Assembly (NCBI RefSeq): GCF_010093535.1
Contig: NW_022985165.1
Coordinates: 1,273,582 to 1,337,581, forward strand
Direction: 5' to 3'
DNA from: Lindgomyces ingoldianus
Lineage: Eukaryota; Ascomycota; Dothideomycetes; Pleosporales; Lindgomycetaceae
DNA length: 64,000 nucleotides
The translations under genes and the position numbers were made by a program. The notes beneath the pieces are model-generated. The model was not told where the DNA came from, searched no databases, and saw only the letters and a program-made list of their open reading frames with translations. This document shows positions 12,825 through 23,170 of the stretch, in pieces (position 1 is the first letter of the stretch; each line of letters starts with the position of its first letter).

Positions 12825-13397
12825 CCTTCTTTGCACCCTCTTAACCTGTGAAGGAGTGATGACATGAAGGGCCAGAGCCATGCTGTTGCTTGGATATCTG
12901 AGTCCTTCTCGTTTGAGTCGCGAAGTCCGACCATTCCCGCAGCGCTGTCGCTCGCAACACCGGGAAAATACCGATATCATCGTCGCCTTCGCGCCTGGGT
13001 GTGGAGAGCCTCATTTTATGGCGTAGCCAACACAGCTCCACCACAGCCCTACCACCGAGCCCTCGTCGGTCCTGATAAGCATCGAAGTGTCGTATCTGAG
13101 CCTTGTAGCCTTATCAAGGTGCGGAGAAGTCGCCAGCAGCCTTGTGGCGGTCATTGCGCCCCGTATTCATGCCATGTGGCACGCCATCTAATAACTTCCA
13201 ATCAATAGAATGACAATTCCCGCCGTTTCGAGTCAGCGTGTGTTATTCCTGCATGTACTGCATAAACTTTACAGGATAATTTATTATTTGTAAACAACAA
13301 TGCCAAGGCGGTGGCTAGTCCGTACTCAACCTTGCTCTAGTTCTAGCTTCTCAGCTTTATATAGAGTAGAATAAATTATTACTTTCTTAAACTTGTT
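12825..13397. other. Intergenic gap between convergent genes
   Basis: The gap lies between the tails of the F-box-like gene (+) and the HET gene (-). The right part (about 13250-13400) is AT-rich and probably holds the 3' end of the HET transcript. I see no gene or RNA in it. Confidence 0.4.
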
Positions 13398-15566
13398 TCA
13401 TACTAGCTTAAAGTGTCTTACCTTCTTTAATCTTACGCCAACATTACCCCCAAACTTATCCCAAGTAACGAAATCGAACCTTTCCTCCGGCGGATTCTCT
13501 CTTCTCTTTAGTACAACCTTTTCTTCTACAACAGCATCATCAAAAACAAGTCCTTCAAACTCGCCATACCCGATAAGTCTGAAACTATTGCGTCCACATT
13601 TTCGTAGAATAAGTGGCATCTCGCAGCCGTACATAATGCAAATGAAGTCTCCAACTATTGCTCCGTCTGGTACTAGGCCCATATACTTCTTCCGCGTTAT
13701 AGCAAATTTTCGTGAATGGCATCTTGAGTTACATTCTGAGAGCCAAGACACAAGAGATTCAAAGTGCGACAGAGCTGCGCTAGCCGCAATCTCGGACAGG
13801 GCGTCGGGCCATTTGGACTGGACAGACGATAATTGCGTCTTGAGGGCTCCAAGAGCTGATTCAGCTTTGCTCAAGTTGCTAAGAAGAGCTTCGAATCCTT
13901 GAGGCATCAGACTGTTTTCGGGAGTAACACCCCCACTCAACGTCCTCCAGAGGGAGCTCAATGGGCTCTGTCGGGTCGGATACGGGGAACATCTTCTAGC
14001 AAGTTGCACACAGTCATCAATCCATTGTGTGATGATTCTAAGGTGCTGCTGCATTGGTTCGAATAACTCTGTGGGGTCTTTACTTTGTGGATCAATTCCA
14101 TGTGCGTGTTCCCGGGGATATACATTCGTCGAAAGAGCAGTGATTGTGTCGAAATGAATGCCCTTTACATTCAGCGTGTTTGCCTTACCCAAATAGAATT
14201 CGGGCGAGCAATGTAGCGTGATGTCGTGATATATAGGATCCCGTATATAAGACTGATCGGAGGTTGCCAAATATGAGCGCCAGGATGGTTTCTTGTCTTC
14301 ATATGTAGGGCATACGGACATATGGCCAAAGACGCGATGCGGGGTTTTGTTTGCCCAATCCGCTACCCAGGATGGAAGACCGTTAGCACTGTCTGGGTCG
14401 TATCTAGCAAATCGGAGGACATCCAGAGACCTTGTGGTACAGAGTATTGCCTTGGTGGCGTTGATAAAGACTTCTTCTTTCGACAGATTATAGTCGACCT
14501 TAAATGGAAGCCACCTTCGGTTTTTACCAAGGCCTACATCCCAGCTGCCTAACGTGCGAGCATCATCAGCCAGGCTGAGTATGCCGTAAACCTTGTCTAG
14601 TGGGTTGGTTGCCTCTGCCCATCTTGTTCCTGCAAGATAGTTTAACAGGGTCGGTTTGAATTTGTGTGCCGTGAGGAAATTGGTAACTTCGAATTTTGCC
14701 TTCACAAGAAACTCCAGTTGTTTGATGGCTGTCCTTATGGGTCCCCCTGGCAGCTCGTGTCTTTGGGGGTGGTACGACATAACCATGTCTAAAACTCCAG
14801 CCTTGATCATCGAATTTATGAGCCTGAGAAACAAATCCAGGTCAATAATATCTTTCCCACAGACCATCATAGCTCGCCGAGCAGATAATGCTTCTTGGAT
14901 GACCCACACGCGACGGAACCATGGGCGATAGAGTATTTCGCTTATTGCTCTCCATCTTTGGTGATGGCCGTTCATCGCAACTTCATCGAAAAACCGGCTA
15001 GGAACCGCTGCATCATAGTCTAAGTGTTCGCTTAAACCGTGGAGTTCGTCAAAAGCCCGCTCACTAAGCTCATTGCTTTCCCCGAGCCATATGTGGACGA
15101 TAGCCGCCCTACAATATACCTCTTTCATTTGAGCGACCTGTCTCGCGCGTTCGGCAAGGTCATCTTGGTTAATGCAGAGAGCATCAACCCAGAGCATCGT
15201 GACTTCCCTTTGACGCAGGTGAATTAATGCCAGGTAGAGGTTTTCAGTGATCAAGGAGACCCTTTTATTCACCAGAATAGGGATCGAGGGGTCGCATATT
15301 CCCCATGTATAAGAAAGAGCAGCATAATCTCCAGCGGATTGCAGATCCACGTACACAAAGTCGCATTCAATGGTGCTTAACGTGTAGCCTGGCTTGATTT
15401 GAAGTAAGCGGATCTCTCCCTCACGAAGCGGTCGGCACTTTCGAGATGTAGAAGGAAGAGTTCGTCGGAGATACGATGCTATTCTCTGATTAGTTATTGT
15501 CTCCGAGGAAAAGAAGAACCCTACTCCTGAGCTCTCGTAATCGCTTCGATCGAACCCAAAGCTTAG
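13398..15566 (-). CDS. HET-domain (heterokaryon incompatibility-type) protein, 5' end unresolved
   Basis: A continuous minus-strand frame of about 720 codons. The HET domain fills the first third: LREGEIRLLQIKPGY, YAALSYTWG, the strongly conserved MLWVDALCINQDD, then VAQMKEVYCRAAIVHIWLG and WFRRVWVIQEALSARRAMMV. These are the standard sub-motifs of PF06985. In fungi the domain triggers growth arrest or cell death on non-self recognition; many copies have no known role. The remainder is long and non-repetitive with no known domain. The frame is open to a TAG at 15567-15569, and no ATG lies between that stop and the first HET motif. So an upstream exon must supply the start, or the 5' end is lost. 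This gene is inside the block that splits the lactone oxidase. Confidence 0.85.
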   Translation of the reverse strand, partial: LSFGFDRSDYESSGVGFFFSSETITNQRIASYLRRTLPSTSRKCRPLREGEIRLLQIKPGYTLSTIECDFVYVDLQSAGDYAALSYTWGICDPSIPILVNKRVSLITENLYLALIHLRQREVTMLWVDALCINQDDLAERARQVAQMKEVYCRAAIVHIWLGESNELSERAFDELHGLSEHLDYDAAVPSRFFDEVAMNGHHQRWRAISEILYRPWFRRVWVIQEALSARRAMMVCGKDIIDLDLFLRLINSMIKAGVLDMVMSYHPQRHELPGGPIRTAIKQLEFLVKAKFEVTNFLTAHKFKPTLLNYLAGTRWAEATNPLDKVYGILSLADDARTLGSWDVGLGKNRRWLPFKVDYNLSKEEVFINATKAILCTTRSLDVLRFARYDPDSANGLPSWVADWANKTPHRVFGHMSVCPTYEDKKPSWRSYLATSDQSYIRDPIYHDITLHCSPEFYLGKANTLNVKGIHFDTITALSTNVYPREHAHGIDPQSKDPTELFEPMQQHLRIITQWIDDCVQLARRCSPYPTRQSPLSSLWRTLSGGVTPENSLMPQGFEALLSNLSKAESALGALKTQLSSVQSKWPDALSEIAASAALSHFESLVSWLSECNSRCHSRKFAITRKKYMGLVPDGAIVGDFICIMYGCEMPLILRKCGRNSFRLIGYGEFEGLVFDDAVVEEKVVLKRRENPPEERFDFVTWDKFGGNVGVRLKKVRHFKLV

Positions 15567-16003
15567 CTAGAATGTTCACGCCAAACTTATGCGCCATTCG
15601 TCTTCTGGCCTTTTGCCAACCGCGCCTTCCATCGTGAAACATAACGAGTGCTAATTGCGGTCCTACCAGTTCTTCCGTGTATCCGTGCCCTAGTGGATGT
15701 TTGCGCAAAGGCCCGCCTCTTATATGTAGGTTTTGCTTAATATGGCTGTGCCGCCGTGCTGCATGATACCCTTGCTCAGTGCTCCTGCAGTTGGCTGCGA
15801 CCGGAAGGCTGAAACCGTGAACTACCCCTTGGCGTCATACACATTCTCACAAACTGCGATCGCCAATATTCTGGAATAGTGTTTGACTCATATAAGGAGA
15901 TCAATCGGATTTTGTACCTAAATGGCCGTAAGGTATACACAGAGGAAAGTCGAAACGCTAACGATGATTTGGCGGATAGCGCAAACGCCTGTGGTAATTC
16001 CAG
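15567..16003. other. Junction region before the displaced oxidase exon
   Basis: This holds the unresolved 5' end and promoter of the HET gene, then the right edge of the block. The last 80 bases look like the 3' half of an intron: a GCTAACG branch-like motif at 15957-15963 and the acceptor taattccag ending at 16003. A second CTAAATG is at 15918-15924. Confidence 0.5.
15918..15924 (+). repeat. CTAAATG, possible right target-site duplicate
   Basis: Second copy of the heptamer found at 3754-3760. It lies between the HET gene and the displaced last exon of the lactone oxidase. See the left copy for the caveat that it may be chance. Confidence 0.25.
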
Positions 16004-16200
16004 ATCACAACCTTACTACAGCCCTCGTTGACGAGTTTCCGTGCCGACCGCATTGGACGAAGAATACTCGTGATGTTTTCAAGATGGCAAAGAAGAATCT
16101 CGACCCGAACCATCTCGCTAGGTTCAAGGCCATTCGAGAGAAGTTCGATAGAATGGGTATATTTAAGTCCGTAGTTGGAGAGATCCTCGAGGTGATGTGA
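16004..16200 (+). CDS. Displaced last exon of the sugar-1,4-lactone oxidase
   Basis: The acceptor taattccag ends at 16003. The exon starts with two bases that complete a Tyr codon begun by the single T at 3683, giving NEPF-Y-HNLTTALVDEF. It then carries the ALO C-terminal signature RPHWTKN, where the PHW is strongly conserved near the active site, and ends FKSVVGEILEVM-stop. Exons 1-3 lack exactly this part, and this exon has no start of its own. So it is the same gene split by 12.3 kb, not a second copy. Whether a transcript still spans the gap is unknown; a 12 kb intron would be extraordinary for a fungus, so the gene is probably dead or truncated. Confidence 0.85.
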
Positions 16201-16454
16201 CACTGTTAGAGGACATGAACATACTGCGGTAGAGTAATACAGCTCTTGGTTCACTGCCCTTAGCATCCCCCTTCCTAGTTTCCCTGTTAGGCCTCCAAAG
16301 GTTAGCTCTCTGTCGCTTACATGATTGCCATGCTCATTCGTTATTAACCCACCTAACTTTGCACATATCACGAACAGCGACACTATGGGGGGATGAGCAC
16401 CCATACTATTAATTAACTACAAGAAAATAGATTTCGCACAACTACTGCCATCCA

Positions 16455-19400
16455 CTACACACCAGGAAGCGGCTGGAATGCCGGGGTATTCGGCCAATTC
16501 CCCAACTTCCCGGGATCACCTCCAATCCTCACCCACGTCGCATGACTCGGCGTCGGGCCATCCAGCACAAACATTCTATACCAGCCCGGAGGGCAGACAT
16601 ACGGCCCCGGTGGTGCTTTCACTGTGCAGCTTGCTCCCGAGCACGACACTTCTGGGAACAGAATTCTTGCGCCCATGCTATTTCCATGAGTACTGGACTC
16701 CGAGCCAAGTAATGAAACACGGACATTGCCGCTGACTGCGGAAGTCAACTGGAAAGCATACGTGCCACCATTCTGCCAGTCCTTCTGTGTGATGGTAAAA
16801 GTAGGGACTGCAGCGCCCGAGAGCCTGTACGGTGGAACGAAGACCTCGAGGCGGTATTCTTCGGGCCAGTCCTCGTCTTGCGGGTCTGATCCACTAACTA
16901 ACACCCTCCCATCATCCATCAACACAGCTTCAGAGTGATATAGACGCGCAATGGTAGTGTTGGCCATGACACTGATACGCTGGTTCGCCGGTTTGGTGGA
17001 ATCGTAAAGCAGGGCGTTGTAGTTGGGGTTATCCGCAAGTCCGAACCCAGCTTCTCCGATCTCGGCGCCGTTGAGAATGAGGAATGTGCCGTCGGGGAGA
17101 GTGGCCATGCAGGAGATAACGCGACGGGTGGGCATCCGCTCGATGGTCCACTTGGGAGCTGCAGCGTCAGGAGCGATAGATACGCAGTTGTCGATGCCCC
17201 AGTTTGGATTTGGAATAGCACCGCCGCAGACCAGGACTTCGAGGGGGTCTGTGTACGGCGCGTATTGTGGAAACAGTACTTGCGTACCTTCGTAGGGATA
17301 TGTACGGCCACCTGCAATGTTGTTGACAGAGCCGGGGACCTTGGGCAGGATCTTGACGGTATCGAGAGTGTTTTCGTCTAGGATACGGGCTTCATTATAG
17401 TACAGGATGAAGATGCCGCCTGAGGGAAGAACAACAAGGAAAGGATAGAGGTTGAACGGGTCGGTATCCTTCAGGTACTGGGCAAACTTTACCGGGCCGA
17501 CTTTAGGAAGGATTTCCATGCTAGGAACTGGAGCGCCGTTTGAGCCTTCTTGACCACCCACGATGAGCATCGAGCCATTTGCCATTACCATACCGGTAGG
17601 GTACCAGCGCCCGGCCTGGAGCGCAATCTCATTGACGTTTTCTTGCCAATCATTAGTACCGTTTACACCGGGGGAGCCATCGGGAGTGTATATTCGGACG
17701 CCGAATGTCGACTCAACGGACCATCCTCCAATGTTGATCTGCCGTCCAGCCTTATCCGGCATCGTCAATCCCGCTGCACAGAAGATGTCTGTCTTGATAC
17801 CATGCATCTCCCTGAACGTCGTAAAAATGTTATCCGACAGCGAAGGGTCGAACTCATAAGCTCCCGTCGAATTCGGCGGTCCGGTACCTTTCTTCTCAAG
17901 CAGGGAGATCTTGCCATTAATGGCCGGTTGACTAATCAAAGGCACTACGGGCCCGCCGACGAGGAAGCGGTACTCGCCGGCATTCACGCCTTGCGGATAG
18001 TTCCAGACATAAATTGGATCGCCTACCCATTTGTACCACGTCAGGCGAAGACCAGCGCCGCAGAGGGCCTCTGGGTTACCCGGGCACGGCATGTTGCATT
18101 CTGTTTCAGAGACATTTTGGGACCCAGAGGCTTCGATGCCATCGAGGTCTCCACAGTCTGCGGAACTTTAGTATCTCCGCTTGGGTTAGAAGGGCATAAG
18201 CTCGGGACTTACAGCATTCTTGACCGTACTCCATTCCAGCGGCCATGTAGCCATATTCGGCACATTTGCTCAAGCAAGAAGTCGCGCTGTTGTTAGCTGT
18301 ATCTATGCTCTGCCACGGGAATACGCGATTATCTATTGGGTCACTGAACCTCATATTAGCACTCTTCTCGCCCCCAAAGACACATCTACTACTCACGTAA
18401 TACAACCCTGATACTTCCAGTTCCCAGGAAGGCCAGTCGTTTGGGCCTTCGGCTTCTGGACTACGGTCAGATTTCCCGTGGCCCACACGGAAAGCCTGTC
18501 TGGTCCTCCACACTTCTCGCCTGCAGCACCAGCGCACGCCATCCCGCACTCGGTATCATCGTTAGCGAGGGATCCGCCTTGTCGGATGAAGTTATCGCAG
18601 AAGCATTGGTAAGAGTATTCCATACCGGCAACCGTGTATCCCGCATCTGCACAAATATTTGAGCACGAAGCGATGGTCATTTGTTGGTTATCCGGCTGTT
18701 GAAAGTTCATGATGCGGAATCCTGGGCCGTCGACATAACATCCCTTGTACTCGAAGCCAGCCGGAAGACCAGTTGCAGTAGCCGTCGCTGTATTCGTCCT
18801 CGTTGCCGACGCTTCAGTCGCAGTAGGCGTGGGCGTCTCAGTTGGTGTTGATGATCCAAATAGCTTGAAGAGACTCAGTCGGTTAGGCCCGCCGCACATT
18901 TCTGTCGCATTCCCGTTGCAAGCCATATTGCAGAGAGCATCTCCATCCGGTGCCAGACCCCCGCCATTACGAAGCTGATTATCGCAGTAGCATTCACCCG
19001 CATATTCGGTGCCTGCGATCGTGTAACCCGCAGCCTCACACGCCGCGTTACACTTCGCATTCGTCATAGCGCCTTGCACGACGCCTCCGAACTGTAGCGT
19101 TCGCTGGGCCACACTATCCGTATAACAGCCCTGCGCAATCCAACCTGTTTGGGCCGCTGGTGTAGGTTTCGCGAGTCCGAATTCGTACAGATTGATACGA
19201 TTGGAACCACCACAGATCTCGCTGTGGTTGCCGTTGCAGACCATGTCGCAGCCGGAGTCAGCGAGAGCGGCGTTGTTTTGGATCGTGTTGCCACAGAAGC
19301 ATTCTCCGGAGTACTCCACACCCGCGTATTTGAACGACCCTGCTGCGCAGGCGGAGGTACAAGCTTTGGGGGTCATGGCAGATGGGCCGCCGTCGATGAT

Positions 19401-20052
19401 GCCGTTATCAGAGAGGGTTCGAGCGCCGACGGAGTCTCTATTTTGGTCATATCAGGACCATCGTTCAGCTTAAAAAGTGCGGGGAAGACGTACGAGTAGC
19501 AACCCAAGGATCCCCAATCCCCAGGTCCTGGATTCACTATGGGACTACTTGGTGATGTAGCCGTCGTAGCCTTCTCGTAAATAGAGAGCCGGTTTGGTCC
19601 GCCACAAGCTTCACCAGCTGCACCACCGCACGGCATATTACAGCCATCTGAAGCCTGTGCTCCAGGGCTAAGAACCGAATTTCCGCAGTCTTGTTCAGAT
19701 GTCAGCATTGCTTCTCTTTCAAAGACTCTTAATGCTTAGTCTGTAGAATGGGGTAGGAAGACTTACAACATTCCTTCGAATACTCAGTCCCAGCAAGCTT
19801 ATATCCCTTCCCCGCACAATAAGCAATACAAACCGCTGCCGTCATATCATCCCCACCGCTGACCGCGCTCCTTAGTGACCGAGTCCCAACATCATCGGTA
19901 TAACATCCCTTGTAGCTCCAACCATCAGGAAGCGTTGTTGGGGGCAGTTGGCGTTTGTGAAGGTAGTTGTGTCTGGAGGTGAACCTTGCAGAAGCGAATG
20001 CAATTAAAAAGAGAATTATAGTAGATATTTTTAGAGCGAGTGGACGTGCCAT
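16455..20052 (-). CDS. Secreted glyoxal oxidase (AA5, copper radical oxidase) with five N-terminal WSC domains
   Basis: Exons on the minus strand: 20052-19767, 19689-19494, 19437-18397, 18343-18213 and 18157-16455, total 1119 codons with every junction in phase. A leader (MARPLALKISTIILFLIAFA) is a signal peptide. Five WSC modules follow, each opening with a GxxxxGC(Y/I) strand and closing with a cysteine-rich loop such as ECFCGN and CGGxNRLSxY; a Thr/Pro-rich linker lies between modules 3 and 4. From about residue 590 comes the glyoxal/galactose oxidase beta-propeller plus C-terminal DUF1929 domain. IFCAAGLTM carries the cysteine expected to cross-link to the tyrosine radical, RLYHSEA the Tyr-His copper ligands, and STHGNSMGAR a further ligand His. 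It should oxidise aldehydes or alcohols to release H2O2 at the cell wall, with WSC domains binding glycans. Its neighbours are GH16 and GT2 genes. Confidence 0.9.
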
Positions 20053-21350
20053 AACGACACCTATTAAGGGGGGGTATTACAATTGAGTGAGGGAAATATG
20101 AACGACAAGTTCAGTGTAAATAAATAAGCAGATAAATGAATGACTACGAAGAATGATAGTGACAGGCGACTGTCTGGTTAACAGACTGACAGACTGGCAG
20201 ATCACCGACACTCTGGATCCGGATCCGGAGACCCCCAACACTCTTTAAAGGCCCCATGTCAAATTTCAGATCAACCCCCTAAATAATCTCAGCCCATACA
20301 ATTCATTAGCTCGGTGGAGTATCGCGTGAGCCTTTTCTAACAAGAGTATACACAGTGTACTCATCTAGGCGAAAGACGGCATCTCGCCCACTTTCAGATT
20401 CAGCTCAGCCTCTAATAGCGGGAAACACGGGTTTGGAAACAAGAAGCGAAGAGCATGGTCAATACGACAGAATGGGGGAGATTTGCCTGTCAAGGTTGTG
20501 AGTTGATGGATTTATAGCTCATCTTGAATCATATCTGATAGCCGCGCCGAAACTTGTGGCGGAGGCTGAGTTCGGCCTGGCCAAACTTCGAGAATGGGGG
20601 CAAAGAGAGGGGAAAGCTTGGGGGTTCACGCCATGCTGGGAGGCTGTCGGTGAGAAGCCAGAGAGGGAGGAAGATGGGCAGGAGTCACCGATATCCCCCT
20701 ACATGGCTGATGGCTGACACTAGCTTGGCGGCTACAGGGTCTTGGACACGCCCGACGGGAGACAGTTTGAAAACGGGGAGATTCCCTACCCACCATGGAG
20801 TTTAGGAGAAGCATGGACAGGTCGTCCGGAGAATAGATAGGGACGAAGTGGAATCTGCGTTGCATGTTCAACATTTCGGACATATTTGGTGGTCCAAGCT
20901 TACGCCACAATCACTCCTCAACAATTCCCAGTTCCCTGACCCTGCCGAGAGTGGCACCGAACCTTGGAAGATCTCAGCATCCAGCGCCACAGCATGGCAA
21001 GCGAATCAGCGAGCCGACATCGGTGTGTTGTTCAAATATCCAGCTGTCAGCGGCCAGCGCCAAGGCGGCAGTGCTATGCAAGGTACACCCAGGCAGCCAC
21101 TGCATGGGAAATTGAAAGAGTGGGAATGTAGAGCGCTTATCAGTGACGGTAAAACCATAATTTTGGTACCATACTGAGAAGGGACAAGCGCATTGAATGT
21201 AGTGGTGGATTTGTGCGCTGTGATTAGCATTATTGCAGAGTTGTCTAGCCTGAATTATGTATGTATATATATGTTATGCGTTCTCAAATTAGAATTCGCG
21301 ATAGCGCTCAATTGAAGGGATGCAGTTGGTTGTTTGGGGGGCTATTCCCC
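20053..21350. other. Intergenic region upstream of the glyoxal oxidase gene
   Basis: 1.3 kb between the oxidase start and the 3' end of the GH16 gene, both on the minus strand. It should hold the oxidase promoter. I see a CCGGATCCGG palindrome at 20219-20228 and a nearby imperfect inverted repeat, GTCTGGTTAACAGAC, at about 20172-20186. No coding sequence is recognised. Confidence 0.4.
20219..20228. promoter_or_regulatory. CCGGATCCGG palindrome, candidate Zn2Cys6 factor site
   Basis: A perfect 10-base palindrome about 170 bases upstream of the glyoxal oxidase ATG. It contains inverted CGG/CCG triplets, the half-site used by fungal Zn(II)2Cys6 transcription factors. A single copy is weak evidence, since such palindromes occur by chance. 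Confidence 0.22.
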
Positions 21351-23170
21351 CTAGCATTTTCCTTCCTGCCACATCTTCACCGACTTTACAGTCATTCCCC
21401 TCGCATTTCCTTCTCCCCACGTTGGAAGCCACTTATCCTGAGCTATGCACGAATTAGAAGGGATGCATACGACGCATATTTGGAGGATTGGCCTACCTTT
21501 AGCAAAATCTGCAACAGCAGTTACCCCATTATCAACCCACGGCTTATTGAATTTCCCGTCACTGCATCACAGACATTAACATCTCGCATTCATCCCCAAC
21601 AGGATAATCGGCGCACTTACAAGAACCACCCATTCTGCGCACCAACCGCCACATTCAGGATAAGATAAAACTTCTCGTCAAAAGGGGTGTTTGTATTCCC
21701 AGTCTTCGACCACGGGTTCTCGACAACAGTTTGATTCACCGTCTGACCCTCGAAGTGGCCTCGCTCCCACATAGATTCTTTAGACCCGAATTTCATATAG
21801 AAAACCTGCTTAAGCCGACTATCGAGGTACGTGAATAGGTACTCTTTCGACCATTGAAGACCAAAGGTGTGGTAATCGTCAGTGAAATCGGTGCGACGCA
21901 GAAATTTAGTGCCATAAGTACGCCAGTAGGCATCAAGTTTGGAGGAAGGGCCTAGGGGCATATTAGTGTGAATTTGGGATAGGATAATTGGAAATGTACG
22001 AACCCCAGTGGAGCGAGCTGACCATGGCGTCGCGACCGAGAGGGTATTTCCAAGAATTGCCACGCATTTCCATGATGTCAATTTCTGCGACACATCAGTT
22101 AACTGAGATTTGAATACCGTAAGGGGGAATGGCGAAACACACCACCACTAGCAGGCCATTCGCCATACTTGTTCTCCTCTGGCATCATCCCTTGCTCGCG
22201 TCAGTAATGTCAACTGCTGGGCTCAGAATCCAAACACTCTCACAAATTGCAGGCCATAGCCAGTCACCCCGCGGCATCTTTGCCGTAACTTCAATCCGCC
22301 CGTACTTAATGGACTTCTTCCCCTTCGTCGAAAGGCGTGCGGATCGAACCGGGGGAATCGTTGCCCCCGTCGTAGCATTTGAGTGAATAGAGCAAGCCTT
22401 GTAATCTGTCGATGTGCAAGTGCCGTCTCCATCTCCAGTCTTCGTGAGATTCAGGGTATAGCCATTAAAAATCTGTTCCTCTGTGATACCAGCGGTCTCG
22501 GTCGTCAAAGTCGGGACGATATGGAGGCCATCCGCATCAGTGAAGCTGTTCTTCTTGTCCGCGGTCGTCCAGTCGAAGGAGCCTGTCCCAAATCCACCGA
22601 TCTACAGAGATGGTTTATCTCAGCGCAAGCGGAGATGTGGACGGTGAATAACATACCTGAACTTCATGAGACCACACCGCGTCGTCGATGCCATTGAAGT
22701 GATCATCCAAAATCAGACAATACTACTCAAGTGGTCAAAATCCCATATCACTGAAGAGAGAAGAAGCCACAACTTACATCTCCAGTCTTCGCGTTTTTTG
22801 CGCCGTCGTAGCTCAGGTAGCCACTTACACACACAGCTCCGAGAACGAATATCCAAACAATTATGTTACCGTACTTCGTTCTTTTCAGTCGCTTGTCATC
22901 GAGCCATGGTTGACTATATCTGCGTCATGGATCAGATTCCAGTTCGAAGCCGCGATGAACAAGGGATGGATAGACGCACTCGCCCTTAAGCCTATAGCTC
23001 CTAAATTTATGCCTCGCTTTCCTCGCCGGAATGTCGTAACACTGGTTATTCGATGAAGGAATAGGCGATGACACACGATCCGATTCGATAGTGAGGGAGT
23101 TCCTTCTTGAAGCAACACGAGCATTGGAGAAAGGGAACTTAATATCTGTAAGACCCATGTTGAAATTCAC
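21351..23170 (-). CDS. GH16 endo-beta-glucanase, type II membrane-anchored, nine exons
   Basis: Exons on the minus strand: 23170-22980, 22919-22778, 22722-22657, 22601-22244, 22190-22143, 22084-22004, 21951-21621, 21561-21497 and 21442-21351. Lengths total 458 codons (457 residues) with all phases matching. The first 60 residues are polar and probably cytosolic, followed by one membrane helix (NIIVWIFVLGAVCVSGYL) and then the extracellular GH16 domain. The catalytic signature is GEIDIMEMRGN, with the ExDxxE nucleophile and acid/base glutamates of the laminarinase-type branch. WPAIWMMPEE, SSLHWG and WLPTWGEG are other conserved patches. It should cleave or remodel beta-1,3(4)-glucan at the wall. 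The fifth exon is only 48 bases. An alternative start is the Met at 23158. The gene lies next to the glyoxal oxidase on the same strand and is divergent from the GT2 gene. Confidence 0.88.

Noticed and set aside
15490..15708. Minus-strand frame MRKHPLGHGYTEELV... as the first exon of the HET gene
   Set aside because: It is in another frame, has no family motif, and I found no donor that joins it in phase to the HET frame.
15922..16200. Independent 92-residue gene starting at 15922
   Set aside because: Only the part after 16003 is protein-like. It matches the missing C-terminus of the lactone oxidase with exact codon phase, so it is an exon and not a gene.
21617..22093. Separate GH16 gene in the 158-codon frame
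   Set aside because: It is only one exon's frame of the nine-exon GH16 gene. The pieces on both sides join it in phase.
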